A stretch of DNA of 64,000 bases from Tolypothrix tenuis PCC 7101 (GTDB lineage: Bacteria; Cyanobacteriota; Cyanobacteriia; Cyanobacteriales; Nostocaceae). Location: assembly GCF_002368295.1 (NCBI RefSeq), contig NZ_AP018250.1, positions 62,001 to 126,000 of the forward strand. The letters run 5' to 3'. A program made the position numbers and the translations under genes. Of the stretch, positions 37,153 to 45,142 are shown one piece after another. The stretch's first letter is position 1. Each line of letters starts with the position of its first letter. Under the pieces are notes generated by a model, which made no database searches, was not told the DNA's origin, and was given only the letters and a program-made list of their open reading frames with translations.

Positions 37153-38508
37153 GTGATTGTACTGGTTAAAACTAAAAAAGAGAAGAAGACTAAACCTTTA
37201 ATGGGTATTCAGCAAAACTTAATTTATTGTGATACAGATACAAAAGCTATTCTTAAGTTCTTATGCGAACAATCGAACAGTTTGTATAACTGTGGTGTTT
37301 ATTGGGCAAGGCAAATATTCTTTAAAACCGGGAGAATAATTTCTAAGTTTGATCCGGTTTATGAAGTAGGGAATAATATCCACGCACAAGTAATGCCATC
37401 GGTTCCAGCGCAACAAACTTTATTAAGTGTGTCTGAAGCATTCAAATCATTTAAAGGTTTGCGAGAACTATTTTTCAAGGGAGAGTTAGACCAAAAACCA
37501 AAACCACCTAATTATAGAACACCTGGAGGTTTGTTTAAAGTTGCATACCCTAACGTTGGTGCAGGTAAACCAACTCTACTAGAAAATGGCTTAATTCGCT
37601 TTCCTCTGGGATTGCAAATTAATCGGTGGTTTAAGGTTAAAGAATTCTTTCTCCCACTACCTATCAACCTTGATTTTAATAAAGTCAAGGAGTTTACAAT
37701 CCTCCCTAAGAATGGAAAGTTTTACCTAGAGTGCAGCTACGAAGTAGAACGAGTCAATATTAAGCCAGATATTAACCAAGCTCTGTCAATTGATCTAGGA
37801 ACTTCTGCTAATTTAATGGCTTGTGTTGACACTCTGGGTAATTCATTTCTAGTTGATTCCAGACACGCTAAGTCTATGAATCAACTTTATAACAAGCGAG
37901 TTGCTAATTACAAAGAAGGAAAACCTCAATCATATTGGGATAACTTTCTAGATAAAATCACTCGTAAGCGAAATCATCAGATGAGAGACATGGTTAATAA
38001 AGCAGCAAGAATTGCAATTAACCATTGCTTAGTTAACGGTATCGGAACAATTGTCATTGGCTGGAATGCAGAAATTAAAGACGGTGCTGATATGGGGCGT
38101 AAATCCAATCAGCAATTTGTCCAGATGCCATTAGCCAAATTAAAAGAACGGATTAAACAACTGTGCGGTATTTACAGTATTCGCTACGTTGAAACAGAAG
38201 AAGCTAACACTTCTTGTGCCTCATATTTAGATGGAGACTCCCTACCCAAATATGGAGAGAAACCAGACGGGTGGAAAGCATCTGGTAAGAGAATTAAACG
38301 TGGTTTGTATCGTTCTAAAGACGGTAGTTTAATTAATAGCGACTTAAATGGAAGCTCTAACATTTTACGCAAGGTAGCCAGAAACTTAGGCATTGACTTA
38401 AGCAGACTGGGTAGACGCTGTTTGACCAGCGTGAGAAGAATTAGACTATGGGCAACCAAATCTAATTTGACTCTGAATAATCCCCGTGCATTTACGCCGG
38501 GGAGTTAG
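37153..38508 (+). CDS. tnpB: TnpB/OrfB-type RNA-guided nuclease-like transposase (no zinc finger)
   Basis: A 451-residue protein of the IS200/IS605 OrfB family. RuvC-like acidic residues are recognisable in SIDLGTSAN (about 217), VETEEANTSC (about 345) and INSDLNGSSNI (about 395). The CxxC...CxxC zinc finger usually found before the last Asp is replaced by CASYLDGDSLPKYGEKPDGW with only one Cys. The GTG start at 37153 overlaps the AGGAGGTGA ribosome-binding site, so initiation may be a few codons later. No TnpA partner is present. Confidence 0.75.
   Translation: MIVLVKTKKEKKTKPLMGIQQNLIYCDTDTKAILKFLCEQSNSLYNCGVYWARQIFFKTGRIISKFDPVYEVGNNIHAQVMPSVPAQQTLLSVSEAFKSFKGLRELFFKGELDQKPKPPNYRTPGGLFKVAYPNVGAGKPTLLENGLIRFPLGLQINRWFKVKEFFLPLPINLDFNKVKEFTILPKNGKFYLECSYEVERVNIKPDINQALSIDLGTSANLMACVDTLGNSFLVDSRHAKSMNQLYNKRVANYKEGKPQSYWDNFLDKITRKRNHQMRDMVNKAARIAINHCLVNGIGTIVIGWNAEIKDGADMGRKSNQQFVQMPLAKLKERIKQLCGIYSIRYVETEEANTSCASYLDGDSLPKYGEKPDGWKASGKRIKRGLYRSKDGSLINSDLNGSSNILRKVARNLGIDLSRLGRRCLTSVRRIRLWATKSNLTLNNPRAFTPGS
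38481..38503 (+). ncRNA. Terminal hairpin of the TnpB element (possible omega-RNA end)
   Basis: CCCCG at about 38482-38486 pairs with CGGGG at about 38498-38502 around a GCATTTACGC-type loop, overlapping the end of tnpB. IS200/IS605 elements end in such a hairpin, and it lies where the omega-RNA scaffold meets the guide. The guide would be read from the flank after it. No left end was mapped. Confidence 0.45.
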
Positions 38509-38751
38509 TCAACTCATCAGGAACGTATACTATGGGCGGAACAAGTAGCAGAAAACCTCATACAAGTTGCATCTTTGGAAATAGAGTTTGTGTTCTTGAC
38601 GGGCAAGCTTTACAGACAGGAGGTAACACCCATTTTACAAGCGAAGGGATACGAGACAAAAATACCCATGCAGCACCTAGCCATTGGACAACAACTTGCT
38701 TGGATAAAGAAGGAACTGGAGCAAGAAAAACAGCTTGTTTTAAATATTTAA
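38509..38751 (+). pseudogene. C-terminal remnant of a DUF6884-like gene
   Basis: In the frame that follows the tnpB stop, codons 38509-38751 read QERILWAEQVAENLIQVA, FVFLTGKLYRQEVTPILQAK and HLAIGQQLAWIKKEL before TAA. This is the C-terminal pattern of DUF6884-like proteins (ER..WA..V, YR..L.P.L, GL.IGQQL.WL). No N-terminal part is found on the left side of the TnpB element. The annotated alternative frame at 38532 is not supported. Confidence 0.6.
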
Positions 38752-38779
38752 CCCAGCAGTAATAACACCAAAATGATTT

Positions 38780-39622
38780 ATGGAGACTACAAAGCGAGTA
38801 ATTAATATAAGTGGAAAATTCGGTAGTTGGACTGTATTAGAAAAACAAGGAAAGCAAGTATTATGTAAGTGTGATTGTGGAATTCAAAAACTTGTTTACA
38901 GTCACACTCTCACCAATGGCCGCTCAACTAACTGCGGTTGTAAGAAAAGAAAAGAATCTATCCCAGTTGGTGCAAATTTTGGGAGACTAACAGTGATATC
39001 TGATGTAGAAGTTAAGGGGAAAAGGGGCGAACTACTCCTCCTTACCTTATGCAGATGCGGAACCCAAAAATATGTTAGTAAAAATAGCCTAAAAAGAGGG
39101 CTTACACAAAGTTGCGGATGTTTGCAACGGGACAGCCTCAAGACCGATAAAACTATCCACGGTCACTGCAAAAGCCATGAGTATAACTCCTGGTTACACA
39201 TCAAGCGTATCTGCTATAACAAGAACCACCATCAGTACAAATATCATGGCGGGTGCGGAATTGAAGTTGATGCATCCTGGCGTGATAACTTTACCCAATT
39301 TCTAAAAGATATGGGATTAGCACCCGAAGGAACAGTTATATCTCGTATTGATCAAGAGAGTGACTTTGCCCCCGGAAATTGTCTGTGGATACCCAGAAAA
39401 GAACATTATCGTCAAATACATTTATTAAGAAGAAAAGAATTCTTGATTTCTCAAATTTTACCTAAACCAGTTGTTACCAATAGTGAGATTAATGTTTCAC
39501 CAAACATTGTTCGAGCAATCATCAAAGATCATGCAAATGGTGAAGCCAACATGAATAAACTTGCTACACAATATAAAATTAGCACTCAAGACGCAATAAA
39601 TATTATCCTTCACCACGTTTAA
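38780..39622 (+). CDS. Zinc-ribbon/AP2-like HNH-associated phage-type protein
   Basis: A 280-residue protein. The N-terminal 120 residues contain two zinc-ribbon-like units with paired Cys (CKCDCG, NCGCKKR; CRCG, SCGCLQR). The central part (HGHCKSHEYNSWLHIKRICY, then YHGGCGIEVDASWRDNFTQF, GTVISRIDQESDFAPGNC, WIPRKEHYRQ) matches the AP2/HNH-like region of phage and homing-endonuclease-type proteins. The C-terminal end has a helix-turn-helix-like pattern (MNKLATQYKISTQDAINIIL). It probably binds DNA. A terminator follows 20 bp later. Confidence 0.65.
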   Translation: METTKRVINISGKFGSWTVLEKQGKQVLCKCDCGIQKLVYSHTLTNGRSTNCGCKKRKESIPVGANFGRLTVISDVEVKGKRGELLLLTLCRCGTQKYVSKNSLKRGLTQSCGCLQRDSLKTDKTIHGHCKSHEYNSWLHIKRICYNKNHHQYKYHGGCGIEVDASWRDNFTQFLKDMGLAPEGTVISRIDQESDFAPGNCLWIPRKEHYRQIHLLRRKEFLISQILPKPVVTNSEINVSPNIVRAIIKDHANGEANMNKLATQYKISTQDAINIILHHV

Positions 39623-39641
39623 CTATCAATTTATTTTTAAT

Positions 39642-39675
39642 AAAAGTGCGTCATCAATTAAAAAGGCGCACTTTT
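39642..39675 (+). terminator. Intrinsic terminator
   Basis: AAAAGTGCG (39642-39650) pairs perfectly with CGCACTTTT (39667-39675) and is followed by TTTATTTT. It lies 20 bp after the zinc-ribbon gene stop. Confidence 0.65.
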
Positions 39676-39834
39676 TATTTTACAGCAAGTATTTAGTTTT
39701 AAAACACACATCAAACTAGTAGATTAATTACCACAATTGTTACACACATCAGCAAGGTAGTCATTGATGATGTGTGATTCAGGAAATAATCACTAATATC
39801 TAAAGTGTTGTACCTGAGTATAAAGTTTACTGCA

Positions 39835-40438
39835 ATGAATAATATTTGCAATTTGAAACCAAGTATTCATACAAATACGAAATCATTGTTCAGTAGACCA
39901 AGTAACCAAACTTTCTACCACAGACGAAGTTATCAATTAGCTGAACAAGCAAAGCCTCAAGTCAAAATTATAAAACTTGCACATGATAATACACAACGGC
40001 TCTTATATCTGGTTTCATGCAGGACAAACTGCTAGATGGGGAACTATAAATGCGATTAAAGCATTGCCATACCTAATGATTGCATATCAAATCGACGGAC
40101 AATGGTACAGTGACCCCAATTTTTTACAATCTAAAAATTTAGAATATAAACCAGTAATCCCTATAAGTTCAGCAATTATTCATGTACCAAAAATAACAGT
40201 TGAGTTACAACCAATTGTTCAATTATGTGCTGGATTTAGGAACAAAAGAATTCATAGTCTTTGGGTGGTTAATGCTCCCGCTCAGGTATTGAAACATATA
40301 TTAGAGTGCAGCCCATGGGACAGTATATCACTCAAGCAACTACTAGCAACTTTGCACGAATTAATTATTTATGGCTATGAAGTCAAAATACTTCCCGCCA
40401 AAAAAGAAACCATATCCCCTATTGAATGGATGGAATAA
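39835..40438 (+). pseudogene. Possible frameshifted gene, unknown product
   Basis: Frame one opens at ATG 39835 (MNNICNLKPSIHTN...) and ends at about 40035. Frame two, open from 39977 to 40438, continues with NGSYIWFHAGQTARWGTINA and a folded-looking body of about 140 residues. The overlap at about 39985-40005 (KLAHDN in one frame, NGSYIWFH in the other) suggests one original gene with a single indel. Alternatively, frame two is an independent gene starting at ATG 39983. I do not recognise the product. Confidence 0.4.
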
Positions 40439-40440
40439 TA

Positions 40441-41289
40441 ATGACTAATAGCAACCAACAACTCACACTTTACTATCCTTGTGTAGTTCAGATTTTAGAT
40501 CAGTTTGTACAGACAATATCAGTTGAGTTTTGGATACAGAATCCAATAAACGAAAAATGGAATTTGTTACCATTGAAAAATGGTGATAGCAGCATATCAG
40601 GTTACACATATGCGACAGCACCACGTATAATGGCATATCCCAATGAAGAATATCCGTCAATAGAAGCATTTTTACAAGCGAAAAAAGAAGAAGGTGTAGA
40701 CTATCCCATTCGACATAAAAGAACTTATCTTACAGTTAAGGGTGCAGCATCTCACAAACTATTCTGGGCATGGAAAAATCCTCAGACTAATAAAATTGAA
40801 CGTATCCATTGGCATCCTTTAGCTATAAAAGTAAAGGCAAGTGAAGATGACCAAACTGACTACTCAAATATAACTCCAGTCAAGATTGTAAATGGAAAAT
40901 TAATCACACTTGAAAAAGACAATTTACCATCAAATAGAGCAGCTTTTTCAGAGTTTATTGCAGACAGAGAAGAAAACCTCCGTCTTGCACTTGAAGCCCT
41001 GAAATCACCCAATCCTGATGCCGCACTCGAACTACTGGCCATCATGGAAGAAATATCCAAAGACTGCTTCTACGCCAGTTGGATTATGGGCAATGGATAC
41101 AATTTAGAATCAATTCTTAAATCATGGGATGGCACTAGTAACGTCAGCTACGGTAGTGGGGAAATCGCACATCAACAATTAGCACTAATGCGCGTTCTTT
41201 CTGAACTATGCCAAGGTTGGTGGTTTTGGGATGAAGATAAGGATACTGGCGTAATTTTCCAAAGTTATACTTACAGGGGAATCGCCTGA
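40441..41289 (+). CDS. Hypothetical protein
   Basis: A 282-residue soluble protein starting 2 bp after the previous stop (an earlier ATG at 40426 overlaps it). It has a beta-rich N-terminal half (VEFWIQNPINEKWNLLPL, HKRTYLTVKGAASHKLFWAW) and a helical C-terminal half (AFSEFIADREENLRLALEAL, PDAALELLAIMEEISKD). No family or active site is recognised. It may be co-transcribed with the preceding frame. Confidence 0.6.
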   Translation: MTNSNQQLTLYYPCVVQILDQFVQTISVEFWIQNPINEKWNLLPLKNGDSSISGYTYATAPRIMAYPNEEYPSIEAFLQAKKEEGVDYPIRHKRTYLTVKGAASHKLFWAWKNPQTNKIERIHWHPLAIKVKASEDDQTDYSNITPVKIVNGKLITLEKDNLPSNRAAFSEFIADREENLRLALEALKSPNPDAALELLAIMEEISKDCFYASWIMGNGYNLESILKSWDGTSNVSYGSGEIAHQQLALMRVLSELCQGWWFWDEDKDTGVIFQSYTYRGIA

Positions 41290-41344
41290 TTATTGGGGCT
41301 GGGAGTCTTGCGATCGCTGTAAAAAATTTATTGGTGGCTTAAAC

Positions 41345-41755
41345 TTACAATTCTATATCGCTGTTCCGAATCGGAAAAAACTGATATTGCTTTTGTTGTG
41401 CAGCAGCTATTTCCGACGGAGTATTAAATACAGTAGCCTTTGTACCAAGTTGGAGTTCTTGGTATAAAGGCACACCATCACCATCATTATCGCTGAGAAG
41501 AATCCTGGTCATGATATGAACAGGGGCAACTTGTGCGAGGCGATTCACTACATTAGCAACAAACTCGTTAGATGCATCGCAGCCATCAAGGTATCTAATC
41601 AACATATCAGCAGTAGTTTCAGTCATCTTGGCTGGGTCTGTTACCCCCGCTTCCAGAATAAAGTCATCGTAAATAGCTTTCTCGCTATCAGTAAAATTTT
41701 CCTTGCAAGCTTGTTGGATAATTAATTCAACTTGTTGTTTCTGTATATATTTCAT
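41345..41755 (-). CDS. Hypothetical protein with an EF-hand-like loop
   Basis: A 136-residue protein starting at ATG 41755. Near residue 96 it has the segment LLSDNDGDGVPLYQELQLG, whose D-N-D-G-D-G-V-P-L-Y-Q-E spacing fits a 12-residue EF-hand calcium loop. The rest is helical. Only one loop is present. The family is unknown. It is convergent with the gene at 40441. Confidence 0.5.
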   Translation of the reverse strand: MKYIQKQQVELIIQQACKENFTDSEKAIYDDFILEAGVTDPAKMTETTADMLIRYLDGCDASNEFVANVVNRLAQVAPVHIMTRILLSDNDGDGVPLYQELQLGTKATVFNTPSEIAAAQQKQYQFFPIRNSDIEL

Positions 41756-41881
41756 AATACACATTTGCAAGCATAAATATTAGTAGTAGATTCTGAATAT
41801 TTTAAATATGAGTTTAATTAGAAAATTAATAATTAAATATACACGACAAACAGAATTGCAATTAAATTATTATAACTCATG

Positions 41882-43225
41882 TTACCTGGGTAATTGAACT
41901 GTAAAAATGCTACCTTTACCGAATTCACTTTGTACATTTAATTTGCCTTGATGTGCCTGAACAATTGCTTGAGCAATGGCTAATCCTAATCCAGAACCAC
42001 CAGTGTTACGAGAGCGATCGCTACTTACCCGATAAAAACGATCAAAAACTCGCCTCAGTTCATGTTGTGGGATACCAATACCTGTATCTTGAACTTTAAT
42101 TACAGCATAATTATCATTGCTTTCTAAGATAACTGTGACTTCCCCTCCTTTAAGTGTATATTGAATTGCATTGACAATTAAGTTAGAAACCAATCGATAA
42201 AGCTGATCGGAATTCCCTATAACATTCATATTTTGCTTAACTCGGATTGATGATGTCAACTTTACTCCTGCGGTAGTTGCCATCGCTTCAAATTCTTCAA
42301 TTAAATCGCTAACAATATCATTTAAACAACAAACTTCATGCTGTAACTTTTGAGCTTGTCTATCTAAACGTGCTAACATCAATAAGTCAACGACTAAAGT
42401 TGTTAACCTCTGATTTTGACGCTGTATAGTTTGCAATATATCTCGTGTTTCTTGTTCATCTATTTCTGACATTAAAAGTGCTGATTCTACAGTTGCACTT
42501 GTCGCAGCTAAAGGCGTTCGTAATTCATGTGCAGCATCGGCTGTAAACTGTTGAATTTGTCGATATGACTGATAAATTGGCTGCATCGCTAATCCTGACA
42601 ACCACCAACTGGCACCTGCAATCATAACCATAGCTATCGGCAGCCCTAATATCAAAATTAGCTTTACGCTATCCAAATAATGATTAAACTCTTCTAGACT
42701 TCGCCCTACTTGCATATGTCCCCAATCCTGATAATTTTGGGTATGCAGAGATAAAGTAATTTGATGGTATTCTCTGCCTTTGCTATCTTTGAGAAATTGC
42801 CAAGTTTTTTGATTAAAAATATTAGGTAATCCCTCTGGATAATAACCAGCATTAGCAATTAATTTTCCTGAAATATCAAAAAAACGTATATAGTAGCTAG
42901 TTTTAGTAATAATACCCAGAAGATGACGTTTAGGATGCAGTTGTTTTTGAATACAATTACTATCTTCAACTTTACATTTATCTACATTTGGAAATAACTT
43001 GAGTGCCAAAGGTTCCAAACGTCCAGGTTCTTGCAATTTTAGTTCAATACTGTCGTGCAGTGTCCCAGCTACAGTTTCAATTTCACTGTCTAAAGCTACC
43101 ACATGAGCATGAAACACAGACCTGTAAAAGCTAAAGGCACATAGGCTTAAAATCAAACCCATAACAATAGCGTAATACAGAGCTAAACGAAGGCGGGTGA
43201 GCCGAAACAGTTTATTTTGATTCAT
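41882..43225 (-). CDS. rppB: Two-component sensor histidine kinase RppB
   Basis: A 447-residue membrane kinase. ATG 43225 (MNQNKLFRLTRLRLALYYAI) matches the usual start of cyanobacterial RppB. Two membrane helices (about 12-33 and 188-210) bound a periplasmic sensor of about 150 residues with two Cys (positions 84 and 91). His233 lies in ADAAHELRTPL. N, G1 (DTGIGIPQHE) and G2 (GGSGLGLAIA) boxes are intact. The start overlaps the rppA stop by 14 bp. In Synechocystis the homologous pair responds to redox or nickel. Confidence 0.8.
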   Translation of the reverse strand: MNQNKLFRLTRLRLALYYAIVMGLILSLCAFSFYRSVFHAHVVALDSEIETVAGTLHDSIELKLQEPGRLEPLALKLFPNVDKCKVEDSNCIQKQLHPKRHLLGIITKTSYYIRFFDISGKLIANAGYYPEGLPNIFNQKTWQFLKDSKGREYHQITLSLHTQNYQDWGHMQVGRSLEEFNHYLDSVKLILILGLPIAMVMIAGASWWLSGLAMQPIYQSYRQIQQFTADAAHELRTPLAATSATVESALLMSEIDEQETRDILQTIQRQNQRLTTLVVDLLMLARLDRQAQKLQHEVCCLNDIVSDLIEEFEAMATTAGVKLTSSIRVKQNMNVIGNSDQLYRLVSNLIVNAIQYTLKGGEVTVILESNDNYAVIKVQDTGIGIPQHELRRVFDRFYRVSSDRSRNTGGSGLGLAIAQAIVQAHQGKLNVQSEFGKGSIFTVQLPR

Positions 43226-43916
43226 CTGAGAAATTAAGACGATATCCCATACCGTGCAAAGTTTCAATTGGGTTAGGACAGTCGTTACTTGTGAGTTTAC
43301 GACGTAACAAACGTATTTGCGCTGCCACTACATTGCTACTAGATTCCGCATTAACTTCCCAAATTTGATTGCGAATTTGTTCAGTAGTGACAATCTGCTT
43401 GGGGTGCTTCATAAAATATTCCAATAGTTGGAACTCTTTATTAGTTAAAGGAATACTTTGCTGTTCACCTGTAGTATTTTGTCTGACAACTGTACTGTTG
43501 CCATAATCTAAAGTCAAGTTACCAACAGTCAATTGTTGGGGTTGGAAATGTGGAGAACGACGCTGCAAAGCCCGCAATCGTGCTAGAAGTTCCACCATGC
43601 CGAAGGGTTTTACTAAATAGTCATCGGCACCTGCATCTAGTCCGGCAACTTTATCTTCCATTCTATCTTTAGCAGTTAGCATCAGGATAGGAAGAGGATT
43701 ACCTTTATAACGCAATCTTTTACACAATTCTAAACCACTAATTCCTGGAAGCATCCAATCAAGAATCGCTACTGTATATTGCGCCGAACTATTTTCTAAG
43801 TAAGCCCATGCGTCATTACCATCCATAACCCAGTCAACTAGGTACTTTTGTTGATTTAAAGTACGCTTAATAGCAGCCCCTAAATCCGGCTCATCTTCGA
43901 CTAATAGCACCCTCAT
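43212..43916 (-). CDS. rppA: Two-component response regulator RppA
   Basis: A 234-residue OmpR-type regulator. ATG 43916 gives the typical start RVLLVEDEPDLG. The phospho-acceptor is Asp53 in AILDWMLPG, with LMLTAKD and YLVKPFG completing the receiver site. The winged helix includes LTNKEFQLLEYFMKHP and SSSNVVAAQIRLLRRKL. It is the first gene of the rppAB unit. The long upstream non-coding region probably holds its promoter. Neighbouring metal genes make a metal or redox response plausible. Confidence 0.8.
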   Translation of the reverse strand: MRVLLVEDEPDLGAAIKRTLNQQKYLVDWVMDGNDAWAYLENSSAQYTVAILDWMLPGISGLELCKRLRYKGNPLPILMLTAKDRMEDKVAGLDAGADDYLVKPFGMVELLARLRALQRRSPHFQPQQLTVGNLTLDYGNSTVVRQNTTGEQQSIPLTNKEFQLLEYFMKHPKQIVTTEQIRNQIWEVNAESSSNVVAAQIRLLRRKLTSNDCPNPIETLHGMGYRLNFSDESK

Positions 43917-44542
43917 ATCAAACTGGGTATTTAAAAGTTCGTTGTAAATTTGTGATTTTAGCATAGTTTGCCATAGGGATACCCCTATTAGTAGATTGAC
44001 AGAAGCTTATGAAATTAAGATGAAATTCTTAAAAATTAGGATTAAGCTATACAAGACTAAACAGTCAGCTAAGAGTCTTTACGGTACATAATCAAACAGC
44101 AAAGACTCAGTATACAAATTGTCAAAGTATAATTTAAAACTAGTTTGAATAGCTACATAAACTAAGTTGTACAAAATGTCTATTGAGTCAATAATAATTT
44201 TGGCATATTAGGTTAAAATTCATAATTTTTAGATAAATTTTATATTTATTGATTAGTTAATGTGCGAATAATGTTGTTTTTCTGCTCTAACTAAAGTTAG
44301 GAAATATGCAATAAATATTATAAGTGATTATAATTAATTGGCTCTGCAAAATACTTTTCAAGGGTTAGTAATTCACAAGGAAAAGAACTGGTTCATCAAC
44401 TTGGCAACAGTAGTTGCTGCGACCTTTATTTAGTAGTATGTGAAAGTTCGATTTTTACCAGAAATAGCGGAGCCACTTCAGCAGCCTATAGAATGCTTGC
44501 GGGTGTAATTAGTGAAATAATCGTGCTTTTCTTCGCCCTTCA
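43917..44542. other. Intergenic region upstream of rppA
   Basis: This stretch is AT-rich and lacks any convincing frame. It separates rppAB from the usp gene (both minus-strand) and should contain the rppA promoter near its left side, where GATACCCCTATTAG and TTGACAG occur at 43978-44002. No MerR-type dyad like those at 56 kb was seen. Confidence 0.4.
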
Positions 44543-44670
44543 AAGGAAATAATCAGAGCAATTATGACTAGCTATTATGGCACTATTAACACGGAACAAA
44601 AAGTATAAGGAAATAATCAGAGCAATTATGACTAGCTATTATGGCACTATTAACACGGAACAAAAAGTAT
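44543..44670. repeat. Two perfect 64-bp tandem copies covering the usp 3' end
   Basis: Positions 44543-44606 and 44607-44670 are identical. The right copy contains the last 32 bp of the usp coding region plus 32 bp downstream. The left copy therefore is a duplicate of the gene end lying downstream of it. This looks like a recent tandem duplication. Confidence 0.85.
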
Positions 44671-45112
44671 GATGAAGTACATAATTGCTAACACGACCCA
44701 AAACAAATTCTTCCATACCTGAAAGCCACCGCAGCCGTCCAATTACAATCAAGTCTGCTTGACAATTTCGCGCAAATTCACAAATGGTTTCGCCAGGTTG
44801 ACCAACGTGTTGTTTGTATTCTACTTCTACACCTGCTGCTGTTGCTTCTGTTGTGTATAAACGCAACATCTCTAACTTTGGCTGGGAGAATTTATCTAAC
44901 ATTTTTTGGCTATATTTTACGGCTTCGCTGTCTTTATCTGGATCATAGTAATTTAACAGTTCAGAGTTATCTAGATATCCATCTTCTTCAGGACATACAA
45001 CATTAAATATCATCAAGTTAGCCTTGGTGAGCTTTGCTAGAGAAAGTGCTTTTTCAAAAACACGCTTGCTAACTTTAGAACAATCTATTGCAACCAGAAT
45101 CTTGTGAAACAT
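44639..45112 (-). CDS. Universal stress protein (UspA family)
   Basis: A 157-residue protein with the UspA alpha/beta fold: HKILVAIDCSKVSKRVFEKA at the start, ADLIVIGRLRWLSGMEEFVL near the end and SVLIVP as the last strand. The ATP-binding motif G-x2-G-x9-G-S/T is altered (IGRLRWLSG...LGRVSN), so ATP binding is uncertain. It lies 30 bp downstream of the phosphorylase gene on the same strand, so they may be co-transcribed as stress genes. Confidence 0.85.
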   Translation of the reverse strand: MFHKILVAIDCSKVSKRVFEKALSLAKLTKANLMIFNVVCPEEDGYLDNSELLNYYDPDKDSEAVKYSQKMLDKFSQPKLEMLRLYTTEATAAGVEVEYKQHVGQPGETICEFARNCQADLIVIGRLRWLSGMEEFVLGRVSNYVLHHTFCSVLIVP

Positions 45113-45142
45113 AAAAATATCTCCTGAGTTTTAGAAAAACCT

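Noticed and set aside
38532..38762. Frame of 76 codons after tnpB
   Set aside because: Another frame in the same place (38509-38751) matches the C-terminal pattern of DUF6884-like proteins and is the better reading.
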